A DNA stretch of 26,793 nt from a bacterium (GCA_021162505.1 JAGGYO010000017.1:1-26793); one strand, 5' to 3'; shown: positions 7,824 through 15,610, counted from the stretch's first letter. Numbers and translations are program-made. The notes: generated by a model from the letters alone, not told the origin.

Positions 7824-9227
7824 CTAATATGCTCCCTTTGTTGTTAGTATAGCGGGAATTGTTTTTAAAATTATTTTTATATCCAACCACAATGTCCAGT
7901 GTTCTATATAGAAGATATCTAGATTCACCATCTCCTGAAATGAAAGTTCGGAGCGGCCGGATACCTGCCACAAACCGGAGATACCCTGTTTTACCTTTAA
8001 GCGTTCTAATTGTTTCTGGGTGTACTCCTCCACTTCTTTGGGTATGGGAGGGCGAGGACCCACCAAGGACATATCGCCTCTTAGAACATTGATGAATTGC
8101 GGAAGTTCATCCAATGAATACTTTCTTAATATCTTCCCCACTTTGGTTATCCTAGGATCGTTCTTGATCTTAAAAATGGGATCGTCAGGTTTTTCATCCA
8201 AGTGACTTAAATTTTCTTTCAAATCCTCCGCATTAGCCACCATAGAACGAAATTTCATACATCTAAATATCTTCCCATGCTTTGTAACCCTAATTTGTTT
8301 GAAGAATACGGAACCCTTACTGTCTATAAGAATGGCAAGTGCAATGAGAAGAAATATGGGAAAACCCAGAAGAAGGATCAAAAATGACAATGTTATATCC
8401 ATTAATCTCTTAATAAATATATTGACACCATGGATAGGAGATTTAGCCAATGTGATCGTAGGAATACCATAGATTTCTGTTATGGAAAGATTTCCCATCA
8501 TCAATTCAAAAATATTTGAAACGATGAGGACTTTGATATTATTTTTAAAACCGCTCTTCACAATGCCGAATTTAACCATTTCATCCAGTTTCTGATCGGC
8601 AATTATTATTTCGGATATATTATTCTTTCTAATAATAGTGGTCATTTCCTTTAAATTTCCCAAAATGCTCTTGGAGGATTTCCTTGTTCTTTTTCCCGTA
8701 TATATGAAACCAATGAATCTCATTCCATGCGTGGGGTATTTTTCTAATTTCCTTCTAATTTCATGCGCTGCTTTATTTGTGCCGACAATAGCTACATTTT
8801 TTAAGTATTTACCCTTAATATAATAATTGGATTCCAGACGGGAAATGAAAAAATGATTAAAAGAAATAAGGATAAAGATAAAAACGAACCATAATATTAC
8901 AACCGCGCGAGAGTAAAGATAACCCTTACTTGCAAATATAAGAAAGGTCGTTAGAATAAATGCTAAAAATACTCCGTTAAAGGTATATTTCAATTCATCC
9001 AAAGAAAAGAAAGGTCTTCTGTGCCTATACATTCCCGTTAAGGAATAGGAAACGATCTGAATCACAAAAACATATAGAAATAAGTCCAGATATTCTGTAA
9101 AATACTCTGAGTGTACTGTTAAAATAGAGCCATGTCTGACAAAATATGAAAGATAATAACTCAATATAGATATCAATATGTCAAATAATATTCTTAAGGT
9201 GGAAAAAGGGTTGAGTTTAATTTTCAT
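7824..9227 (-). CDS. WbaP/WcaJ-type polyprenyl glycosylphosphotransferase
   Basis: This integral membrane enzyme starts exopolysaccharide or O-antigen units by transferring a hexose-1-phosphate to undecaprenyl phosphate. Four transmembrane helices lie at about 11-30, 46-66, 83-100 and 108-126. A Rossmann-like domain follows (about 143-260, starting VAIVGTNKAA), then a hydrophobic segment (278-302) that enters the catalytic domain. Catalytic-domain motifs are CMKFRSM (323-329), SLDELPQ with Asp373/Glu374, SLVGPRPP (387-394) and GLWQVSGRSE (418-427). Length 467 is normal. The sugar (Glc, Gal, GlcNAc or another) cannot be told from sequence. The ATG at 9227 overlaps the end of the PEGA kinase by 11 bp and has no clear ribosome site, suggesting translational coupling to the kinase. 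UDP-glucose dehydrogenase follows after 9 bp. It is mechanistically distinct from, and in the same operon as, the WecA-like transferase. Confidence 0.93.
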   Translation of the reverse strand: MKIKLNPFSTLRILFDILISILSYYLSYFVRHGSILTVHSEYFTEYLDLFLYVFVIQIVSYSLTGMYRHRRPFFSLDELKYTFNGVFLAFILTTFLIFASKGYLYSRAVVILWFVFIFILISFNHFFISRLESNYYIKGKYLKNVAIVGTNKAAHEIRRKLEKYPTHGMRFIGFIYTGKRTRKSSKSILGNLKEMTTIIRKNNISEIIIADQKLDEMVKFGIVKSGFKNNIKVLIVSNIFELMMGNLSITEIYGIPTITLAKSPIHGVNIFIKRLMDITLSFLILLLGFPIFLLIALAILIDSKGSVFFKQIRVTKHGKIFRCMKFRSMVANAEDLKENLSHLDEKPDDPIFKIKNDPRITKVGKILRKYSLDELPQFINVLRGDMSLVGPRPPIPKEVEEYTQKQLERLKVKQGISGLWQVSGRSELSFQEMVNLDIFYIEHWTLWLDIKIILKTIPAILTTKGAY

Positions 9228-11394
9228 CTGAAGGTCTTAATACACAATCTATTGGATATTCCCTCCCCGATTCAACTGTAAGATGCACATCATAATTAAC
9301 ATAATTTTCTTTATATACTACAATGTGGTGATATCCTTTTTTTAAGGGAATAGAAAGAGGAGTATTACCGCTTAATGTTTCATCAATAGAAACATTTGCT
9401 CCCGTAGGATATGAAGTTACGACAACTCTACCGAAGATCCTTTCAAAATTGATAGTTATGGATCTTGATCCCTGTATATTGTAGGTATGAGTTCTTGTGG
9501 CATCATTATCAGGATAAAGGAATTTAAATGTATGTTTACCTGCTTGAACCGTCTTCTTTACGCTGCCCCCTTTGTCCACCAGGCCGATTAATTTACCATG
9601 CTCATAAATTTTACCCCATGGGATCAATTTGAAAGTGACCACTACATTTTTTACTGCGAGTTTAATTGGAATGGTTTTAGAATCACCTGAAAAGACAATG
9701 GTCTTTTTATATTGGACATAACCGTCATGCTTCAATTCAATAATGTGGACAGCAGTATTGGAAATAGGATTATACAAAAAAGTGTAAGGCGAAGTATTGC
9801 TTTTAAAATCATTATCAATATAAAGCATACTATCTTCGGGAACAAATGATAAATTCAGTTTAGATTGTTTCTCCTCTAAATTTATTGTCATAGGCAATGT
9901 ATTTGTTGAAACCAGATCAATTACCTCAAAATTCGATTTATAGCCGTTCTTATCAAAGGTCAAGTTATATTTCTTTCTTGATAGAATATTTATTGAATAT
10001 ATACCTGTGGTTTCTTTTATGGTCTTATATATTGTCTCAGAATCCGAATCCTTCACTATTAGGTCCATAGGTTTGGGCTGGAATATGAATTTTATTTTTT
10101 TATGCGGGAGCTTGACCTCAACATTTTTATAGATCTCATAGGGTATTAGATCGATCTTCGGAATAAATCCGGGTCTGTAAACAAGATGACTTTTTGTCTT
10201 TTCACTAAATGGAAAACTCTCCACAAAGTCCTTGTAATAACTGTAAAAAAGAAGATCAAAAATGAATAATATCCCGAATAATATTAGAATTATATTCAAA
10301 AACAATTTTAGTAGATTTATTTTCTTTCCCTTTACCTTCGTTGCCGTAGCTTCTTCAATATATGTTTTTGGTTTTTTCTTTTTTTTGTTCTTTGTATCTC
10401 CGAAATATGGGATCTTAGCTGCCTCCTTATTTAATTTTGAAAGCTCTCCATATTCCGTCTTTATTTCCTCATTGAAAATATTATGCATAAAAAGAGAAAG
10501 GTTCATCTTATTTTGAGAAAATCGCTTTTTATAGATATGATCATCAATATCTTTTTGAAACTCCATTGCAGTCTGATACCTGTCTTCTTTTGAAAAAGCC
10601 AGAGCTTTTTTTATTATTCTTACAAGTTCAGGGTCCAGATCAGGTAATACCTTATCTATGGGAATATAATCACCACTTTGTACTTTGTTTAATAAATTTC
10701 CCTCCTTACTTGAAAAACATTTTTTCAAGGTCAGGAACTCATATAACATTATACCTACCGAATATAGATCCGATCTAATGTCTATCTTCCTTCCCATCGC
10801 CTGTTCGGGTGACATATAACTCACCTTGCCTTTTAATACACCTGTTCTGGTCTCTTCAAAACTGTCAGCGGCTTTAGCAATACCGAAATCCATGATCTTT
10901 ACTTCTCCCTCGTATGAGAGCATAACATTTTGTGGAGAAATATCTCGATGAATAATATTGAGTTTTTTACCGTTAATATCTGCTAAATTGTGAGCGAACG
11001 ATAGGCCCTTTAATACTTCGGATATTATTTTCAAAGCAATTGGATACATGCTCAGCCTGGCTTTTGCAATCTTTCTCAGAACACTTCTTAAGTTCTTTCC
11101 CTTGATATGTTCCATTACCATCAAAAAAGAATTATCCTCGCCGACAAGATCAAAGATCTTTATAATATTGGGATGATCTAATTTCGCCGATAATCTGGCT
11201 TCTTGCAAAAACATTTTGAAAAAATTCTCATTCTCTCTTAAATGGTCATGTATCTGTTTTACGGCATAAAGTTTTTCAAAGCCATGAGCCCCTTTTTTTC
11301 TTGCAAGATGAACCGTTGCCATTCCACCACTTGCGATCTTTTTTAATAATATATAATCACCAATAAAAATAAAATCATTCCAGCGCTTTATCAT
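9217..11394 (-). CDS. Transmembrane Ser/Thr kinase with C-terminal PEGA-like repeats
   Basis: The cytosolic Hanks-type kinase domain (about 12-285) has glycine loop IASGGMATVH (20-29), Lys46 (YAVK), HRDISPQN (149-156), DFG (169-171) and MSPEQAMGR (194-202). A basic juxtamembrane linker follows (336-360, run of lysines), then one transmembrane helix (about 361-385). The remaining 340 residues should lie outside the inner membrane. They divide into what look like four beta-rich repeats of about 70 residues (roughly 433-507, 512-581, 583-651, 655-721). The last is a clear PEGA domain: GRVVVTSYPTGANVSIDE, then TPLSIPLKKGYH. PEGA domains are surface-layer-like or envelope-associated sensors by family knowledge; the ligand here is unknown. 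The ATG at 11394 overlaps the PP2C stop by 4 bp, a classic kinase-phosphatase pair, and the end overlaps the sugar transferase by 11 bp. The kinase and final PEGA domain are firm; the three earlier repeats are judged by eye. Confidence 0.92.
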   Translation of the reverse strand: MIKRWNDFIFIGDYILLKKIASGGMATVHLARKKGAHGFEKLYAVKQIHDHLRENENFFKMFLQEARLSAKLDHPNIIKIFDLVGEDNSFLMVMEHIKGKNLRSVLRKIAKARLSMYPIALKIISEVLKGLSFAHNLADINGKKLNIIHRDISPQNVMLSYEGEVKIMDFGIAKAADSFEETRTGVLKGKVSYMSPEQAMGRKIDIRSDLYSVGIMLYEFLTLKKCFSSKEGNLLNKVQSGDYIPIDKVLPDLDPELVRIIKKALAFSKEDRYQTAMEFQKDIDDHIYKKRFSQNKMNLSLFMHNIFNEEIKTEYGELSKLNKEAAKIPYFGDTKNKKKKKPKTYIEEATATKVKGKKINLLKLFLNIILILFGILFIFDLLFYSYYKDFVESFPFSEKTKSHLVYRPGFIPKIDLIPYEIYKNVEVKLPHKKIKFIFQPKPMDLIVKDSDSETIYKTIKETTGIYSINILSRKKYNLTFDKNGYKSNFEVIDLVSTNTLPMTINLEEKQSKLNLSFVPEDSMLYIDNDFKSNTSPYTFLYNPISNTAVHIIELKHDGYVQYKKTIVFSGDSKTIPIKLAVKNVVVTFKLIPWGKIYEHGKLIGLVDKGGSVKKTVQAGKHTFKFLYPDNDATRTHTYNIQGSRSITINFERIFGRVVVTSYPTGANVSIDETLSGNTPLSIPLKKGYHHIVVYKENYVNYDVHLTVESGREYPIDCVLRPSDEN

Positions 11395-12131
11395 AATACT
11401 TTCACCAAAATTATTGTTATATTATCCAACCCGCCCTTTCTTAACGCTTCTTCAAGAAGTTTATTTGTTGCTTCTTGAGGTTCATCCTGGTTCTTTTCAA
11501 TAATTCTTTTGATCATTTTATCGTTTACCATATCACTCAGTCCGTCAGAGCAAAAAACAAAAATATCACCATTTGATATATTCAAATAATTATATTCGGG
11601 TAAGACCACCTTCTTTGTGCCTAGAGCTCGCATGATAACATTCTTCCATTTATGCGCTCGGGCTTCCTTTGTAGAAAGTTTATTGAATCTCAATTGTTCA
11701 TTTATCCAACTATGATCGACAGATACCTGAAATAATTCATTTTCTCGAAATAGATATGCTCTGCTGTCTCCTACATGAAAGGTCATAGCAGTATTTTCAA
11801 AAAATACAGCACCAACCACAGTGGTCCCCATATCATTATTGAAGGAAGATTTTTTTGCATGATTTATTATTGCTTTATTGGCGGCATTGATCATTTGATC
11901 CAGTTTTCCCACCGTTATCTTCATATCGTTAAGATCAAGTTCTTTCAAATGTTTTTCAAACTCTTTTTTCAATGTGTCAACTGCAAGATTGCTCGCAATT
12001 TCCCCTCCATAATGGCCTCCCATACCGTCAGCAACAACAAAAGCCCTATCTTTTGAGAGCACTAAAAGAGAATCTTCGTTAATTTCGCGTTTTTTTCCAA
12101 TATCTGTTACAACACCATATTCCAATTTCAT
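11391..12131 (-). CDS. PP2C-family Ser/Thr protein phosphatase
   Basis: This metal-dependent (PPM) phosphatase is of the Stp/PrpC type and removes phosphate placed by Hanks-type kinases. All main PPM motifs are present: REINEDS (15-21), VADGMGGHYGG (33-43) with metal-binding Asp35, MGTTVVGAVF (101-110), HVGDSRAYL (119-127), SVDHSW (137-142), CSDGLSD (194-200) with Asp196, and GGLDNITIILV (233-243) with Asp236. At 246 residues it is the minimal stand-alone form, soluble, with no sensor or transmembrane part. It starts at an ATG 4 bp after the stop of the OmpA-type gene and overlaps the kinase start by 4 bp, so kinase and phosphatase are produced together. The second kinase further down the operon may also be its target, which is inference. 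Confidence 0.95.
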   Translation of the reverse strand: MKLEYGVVTDIGKKREINEDSLLVLSKDRAFVVADGMGGHYGGEIASNLAVDTLKKEFEKHLKELDLNDMKITVGKLDQMINAANKAIINHAKKSSFNNDMGTTVVGAVFFENTAMTFHVGDSRAYLFRENELFQVSVDHSWINEQLRFNKLSTKEARAHKWKNVIMRALGTKKVVLPEYNYLNISNGDIFVFCSDGLSDMVNDKMIKRIIEKNQDEPQEATNKLLEEALRKGGLDNITIILVKVL

Positions 12132-12135
12132 ACTA

Positions 12136-14070
12136 CTACCGTTCTATTATTATCTCGATTCTTCTATTTTTTGCGCGACCATCACGGGTCTCATTGGTGG
12201 CAATAGGATTACTTTCACCATATCCGGTTGCTTTTATTTTTAATGGGTCAATACCTTGCTTAATAAAATATAATCTCACTTGTTCCGCTCTCAGTTGTGA
12301 TAATCTCAAGTTCAATGCATCGGAGCCGGAAGAGTCGGAATATCCATTCACTAATATCCTCCCTTTCATATCCTTGATTCCCAAATAAACGGTCTCTAAT
12401 TCAGACCTCGCACCTTGTGACAGAAGTGTTTTTCCCGATGGGAATTTTATGTTCATTACCATTTTAATGGTTTTCCCGGTTAAACGAGCATCGTATTTCT
12501 TTAAGGATGAAGGGATCACTTCCTTTTCCTGAATTATTTCTTCCTGTGGAACGGTCTTTTCCTCTAACACTTCTTCTTTGGGTACACTTTTTTCTCCCAA
12601 GATCTCTTCAACCACTTCTGCTTTCTTTATTACTTCAGTTTTTGTTTCAGTACCTGTTTTTGTCTTGGATTTTTCTATATTTTTCAGTTCTGTATCTGCA
12701 GCTTTTTTCATCTTTTCGATCTCTTTTTGTTTCTTCTCTTCTTCCAATCTCTTTTGCTCAGCAAGATCTTGCTCTGCTGCAACCTTCTTTTTGAGTTCTT
12801 CCTTATTCTCAACAGGTTTGATCTCTTTTTTTACAACTTTTTCTTTGGACTTATCTTTTTTCTTTATTGCTTTCTTAATAATTGGTCTAAACCGATTTTC
12901 TCTAGGGATAATTCTTTTCATTCCCGAAAAGGAAAGAGAGAACATATGTCTTCTATCAGCGATCTGGCCGGGAAATTTTCCAAGTTCTTTGACAAAATAA
13001 GAGTATGTCATATGGAATACCCAAAGATCAATATCAAAACCGGCAGTAGGATAACCGCCGTTCACACCCAAAAAAAGATTGAATATTTTTATAACTCTTG
13101 TACCTAAACCTAACTTCAAATGGTTCATAAAATGATCACTTGGTCCCCAAATATCATTCAAAGAAATCGAAATGAAATTATTATCAATTGCTCTTGTCAA
13201 TCCCTTGATCTCAGGGAAAAATGTAAATCCCAAGTTCAATCTCGGTTTTATAAAGGTATTTGGAATATCTATTGGTAAGGGTTCAGTATTATTATCATCT
13301 AATTCTGTAACCGTCCATGAGAATTTCGAGTAACCGATATCCGTCACGGAAAAACCTCCGGTCATATGGTCATTGAACTCAACTATGGCACCAATATCCA
13401 CACCAAATGAATCACCATTGTACAATAGAGGTTCATAAGACATAAAAGATGGAGTTAACTTATCATCTACATTAACCTTTTCCCTATGCACATATCTAAA
13501 TGTTGTACCCAAGCTTACAGTTTTCTTGAAAAGTTTCAGTTTTTTACTAATGGAGAATGGAATTACTATATCCCCTATTAAATTTGCGCTAATGGTCGAT
13601 GAAATGGGAGGAACTATGCCTTTTACTATGGAAGTTTCAAGTTTGGCATAGGTAGATAATCCGAATAGTGTTTGTATGCCCCATTTATCCGGTTTTGTAA
13701 GTATATAGAAATTCAACGGCAATTGCAATGAAACAAAGGGATCCTTTGAAAGAAGATATTCCACTTCACCCCAATCAAGATCCTTTAAGGGGTCAAAGTC
13801 ACCTGAAAACCGTGATTTATTGTCCATATAATATTTCGCAATATCCCAACCTTCCTCATTATAATATGCTACAGGAATAAAAAGTTTAAATGCACCGCTT
13901 TCGAAATAGGTAGAATTGGCAGGATTCATATTATAACTTTCTATTGAAGGAGAAAATACAATGGATGAATTCCCCGTTGCCAGTGAAAATGAATCGAAAT
14001 TCTCTATATAATTCTCGCTATATACCAATAGCGAAAAAAGAAGTAAAAGTATTAAAAGGAGCTTTTTCAT
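12136..14070 (-). CDS. Outer-membrane beta-barrel / charged linker / OmpA-domain fusion protein
   Basis: A signal peptide (MKKLLLILLLLFSLLVYS) is followed by a region of alternating polar and hydrophobic strands (about 20-390). It resembles FCB-type outer-membrane barrels opening with SLATGNSSI...NPAN, perhaps PorV- or UPF0164-like. A Lys/Glu-rich helical linker (about 396-525) follows and contains three 11-residue repeats (489-521, beginning EILGEKSVPKE). The C-terminal OmpA domain (about 540-644) has NGYSDSSGSDALNLRLSQLRA, whose Asn and Arg side match the diaminopimelate-binding pattern of peptidoglycan anchors, and ends in NRRIEI. The protein probably tethers outer membrane to cell wall. 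Expected OmpA-domain proteins rarely carry such a large separate barrel with a long charged spacer. The ATG at 14070 overlaps the lipoprotein stop by 4 bp and has GGGGG five bases upstream. The C-terminal domain is certain; the barrel identity is tentative. Confidence 0.87.
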   Translation of the reverse strand: MKKLLLILLLLFSLLVYSENYIENFDSFSLATGNSSIVFSPSIESYNMNPANSTYFESGAFKLFIPVAYYNEEGWDIAKYYMDNKSRFSGDFDPLKDLDWGEVEYLLSKDPFVSLQLPLNFYILTKPDKWGIQTLFGLSTYAKLETSIVKGIVPPISSTISANLIGDIVIPFSISKKLKLFKKTVSLGTTFRYVHREKVNVDDKLTPSFMSYEPLLYNGDSFGVDIGAIVEFNDHMTGGFSVTDIGYSKFSWTVTELDDNNTEPLPIDIPNTFIKPRLNLGFTFFPEIKGLTRAIDNNFISISLNDIWGPSDHFMNHLKLGLGTRVIKIFNLFLGVNGGYPTAGFDIDLWVFHMTYSYFVKELGKFPGQIADRRHMFSLSFSGMKRIIPRENRFRPIIKKAIKKKDKSKEKVVKKEIKPVENKEELKKKVAAEQDLAEQKRLEEEKKQKEIEKMKKAADTELKNIEKSKTKTGTETKTEVIKKAEVVEEILGEKSVPKEEVLEEKTVPQEEIIQEKEVIPSSLKKYDARLTGKTIKMVMNIKFPSGKTLLSQGARSELETVYLGIKDMKGRILVNGYSDSSGSDALNLRLSQLRAEQVRLYFIKQGIDPLKIKATGYGESNPIATNETRDGRAKNRRIEIIIER

Positions 14071-15131
14071 ATATGCCCCCCTGAATCCTCATCCACCGTG
14101 CCGTCAGAATCATTATCTATACCGTCTATCAGTTCTTCGTCAACACCGAAATCACCATCTTGCCATTCACCCCCGTTGGTTGAGAACCAGGTTGCATCAA
14201 GTGGTAAAACCAGCAAATTTACTCTATCATAGGTCCAGGGTGTTCCTGTAGTATCATCTATTGTTCCGTTATGATTATCATCACTCCAAACCATTGTATC
14301 CTGTTGAGTATTTTGATTTATGTCAATCCAATCATCATCATTATCAACACCGTCTTTATATCGATAGAACTGAATTTGATGGGCAATGGTCTCAGCAGTA
14401 TCATTAAGATCATTTAGCAACTCCGGATCATCTTTATCCAGATCAAGAGCACTCACTGCATTGTTTATTGCAGTAGTGGAAATATTTATATAATAAACGA
14501 CCTTATCCAGATCTCCATTGATATTATTCACAATAAGGCCTTTATCCGTGCCTGAAAGAAAGGGAAATTGATCAAAACCATGGACATTCATATCTCTTCC
14601 AAAATATAGGACATCACAGTTATCAGTAAAACTTCCATTTTGGTCTACATCGAATACAACAAGCGTTCCCAATAATATACTTGTGAAAGCAAGATTTATA
14701 TTGGTTTCACCGTCACTTTTGGGCAGATCACATTGTCCTAAAAAAATTGGGAATAATGTACTTTGAACTGTTTTGGTAATATCTTGATAAAATGAACTAT
14801 CCGCTTTTGAAAACATTGGGTCCGTATCGGCAGCTGTATCATCCGAAAGAATATTGAATAGATTTAGAAAATCAACATTTTTAAATCCCACATACGCTGC
14901 GCCATAACCTAAACGCGCTTTACCTGATGCGGGATAATTCTCCATTGCTTTTTGAAAATATTTCATTGCATCTTCATAGTTATTATTTTCGAGGGCAGCA
15001 TTTCCATCTGCTAATAATGATATCAAGGATGTATCATTATCTGCATTATGAAAGGGTGAGAATAGGTTTATATTACATCCGAAAAAAAAGGAAAGTATTA
15101 TAAAAAAGATAAGTAATCGTTTCACATTCAT
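14067..15131 (-). CDS. TPR-containing lipoprotein with Asp-rich calcium-binding-like motifs
   Basis: The N-terminus (MNVKRLLIFFIILSFFFGC) is a lipoprotein signal with Cys19, although FFG before Cys is an atypical lipobox. Residues about 35-80 form at least one TPR (ALENNNYEDAMKYFQKAMENYP). The rest is not recognised. It contains several Asp/Asn/Gly loops that resemble calcium-binding repeats: DVDQNGSF (161-168), DGVDNDDDW (260-268), DDNHNGTIDD (284-293) and DGIDNDSDGTVDED (337-350). The last resembles the DGxDNDxDGxxDE repeats of MopE-like secreted proteins. The start has a very strong AGGAGG only four bases upstream and lies 28 bp from a candidate -10 box, making this the first gene of the twelve-gene run. 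It overlaps the OmpA-type gene by 4 bp, so the two may form one envelope complex. The product is certainly a secreted or lipid-anchored protein; its function is unknown. Confidence 0.82.
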   Translation of the reverse strand: MNVKRLLIFFIILSFFFGCNINLFSPFHNADNDTSLISLLADGNAALENNNYEDAMKYFQKAMENYPASGKARLGYGAAYVGFKNVDFLNLFNILSDDTAADTDPMFSKADSSFYQDITKTVQSTLFPIFLGQCDLPKSDGETNINLAFTSILLGTLVVFDVDQNGSFTDNCDVLYFGRDMNVHGFDQFPFLSGTDKGLIVNNINGDLDKVVYYINISTTAINNAVSALDLDKDDPELLNDLNDTAETIAHQIQFYRYKDGVDNDDDWIDINQNTQQDTMVWSDDNHNGTIDDTTGTPWTYDRVNLLVLPLDATWFSTNGGEWQDGDFGVDEELIDGIDNDSDGTVDEDSGGHI

Positions 15132-15135
15132 ACTT

Positions 15136-15141
15136 CCTCCT
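15136..15141 (-). promoter_or_regulatory. Perfect Shine-Dalgarno AGGAGG of the lipoprotein gene
   Basis: On the minus strand AGGAGG is followed by AAGT and the ATG at 15131. It is the strongest ribosome site of the twelve-gene run and fixes the start of its first gene. Confidence 0.8.
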
Positions 15142-15158
15142 AATATATCTTATTTGTT

Positions 15159-15187
15159 ATTATAACATTTTTTTTATAATTTTTCCA
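15159..15187 (-). promoter_or_regulatory. Candidate sigma70-type promoter of the kinase/glycan operon
   Basis: Reading the minus strand, TGGAAA (15187-15182, four of six matches to TTGACA) is separated by exactly 17 bases from a perfect TATAAT (15164-15159). Transcription would start near 15152, giving a leader of about 20 nt before the lipoprotein ATG. The same compact geometry is seen at the gcvT promoter. AT-richness makes chance TATAAT boxes common, so confidence is moderate. Confidence 0.5.
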
Positions 15188-15449
15188 GTTATTTTTTTGG
15201 GGACGGGGGTTCACTTTTTCACTTTTTACTTCCCTGCATAAATTTTTAAAAAATTAACATTGATTGGATTTATTATAATCGTAGACAAGTAGAATTATAG
15301 GAAAAAGGTTTAACCGACTTATGTTCCGGTACCGAATGTTTAAAATACAGTCAAAAATCGAAAGCCAAAGGTGATATAGTCATTCAGAGAGAACTTATTC
15401 CCGTAAGGATCTCAAAAATCAGTCAAAAGGTCAAAGGTTCAAAAGAATG

Positions 15450-15480
15450 GTACTAAGTGGAGAAACTAAATACTTAGTAC
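15450..15480 (-). terminator. Inverted repeat downstream of gcvPB, possible weak terminator
   Basis: GTACTAAGT (15450-15458) and its exact reverse complement ACTTAGTAC (15472-15480) can form a 9-bp stem with a 13-base loop. It is the only clear hairpin between gcvPB and the next operon. On the minus strand the sequence after the stem has only scattered T residues, so it may be a weak terminator or simply a by-product of the ACTTAGT repeat. Confidence 0.3.
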
Positions 15481-15553
15481 TGAATACTGCATACTGTTTT
15501 TCAATGTGGAGAAACTAAATACTTAGTACTGAATACTGCATACTGTTTTTCAA
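15457..15553. repeat. Two 48-bp direct repeats built from ACTNNNT heptamers
   Basis: Copies at 15457-15504 and 15506-15553 are identical over 48 bases and offset by 49 bp. Within each, five consecutive heptamers share the pattern ACTNNNT: ACTAAAT, ACTTAGT, ACTGAAT, ACTGCAT, ACTGTTT (15465-15499 and 15514-15548). The 49-bp period is itself seven heptamers. This is a nested tandem repeat, not a CRISPR, because only one base separates the copies. Confidence 0.92.
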
Positions 15554-15570
15554 CTCTCAACCATTTTAAA

Positions 15571-15591
15571 TTATTCATTATTCATTATTCA
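15571..15591. repeat. Three perfect tandem TTATTCA heptamers
   Basis: TTATTCA occurs three times head to tail 20 bp before the end of gcvPB. It has the same unit length (7) as the neighbouring ACTNNNT arrays but a different sequence. Confidence 0.85.
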
Positions 15592-15610
15592 TTGATATTT
15601 CAATTGCTTT

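Larger units (their letters stand above)
15132..15610. other. Non-coding gap between gcvPB and the lipoprotein gene
   Basis: No gene is supported in these 479 bases. The part next to the lipoprotein gene holds its ribosome site and candidate promoter. A G-rich motif GGGGACGGGGG (15199-15209) stands out from the AT-rich surroundings and is followed by two tandem TCACTTTT units (15211-15226). The middle (about 15290-15450) is of more even composition. It carries the palindrome CGGTACCG (15327-15334) and degenerate GTCAAAAG-like repeats (15422-15445), but only very short open frames. The gcvPB-proximal part carries a hairpin, two 48-bp direct repeats and a heptamer array, listed separately. The mixture suggests decayed repetitive DNA rather than a lost gene. 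I see no tRNA-like or riboswitch-like fold. Confidence 0.6.

Noticed and set aside
12507..13107. Overlapping plus-strand frames rich in Phe, Ser and Leu
   Set aside because: They mirror the Lys/Glu-rich linker of the OmpA fusion read backwards; the low-complexity composition explains the open frames.
15300..15450. Remnant of a degraded protein gene
   Set aside because: Frames I translated on both strands are broken by stops every few codons to few dozen codons and show no recognisable motif.
15421..15460. Possible tRNA T-arm (GGTTCAAAAG)
   Set aside because: No acceptor, D or anticodon stem can be built around it; it is part of a short repeat run.
15457..15553. CRISPR array
   Set aside because: Only two identical copies separated by one base, no spacers and no cas genes.
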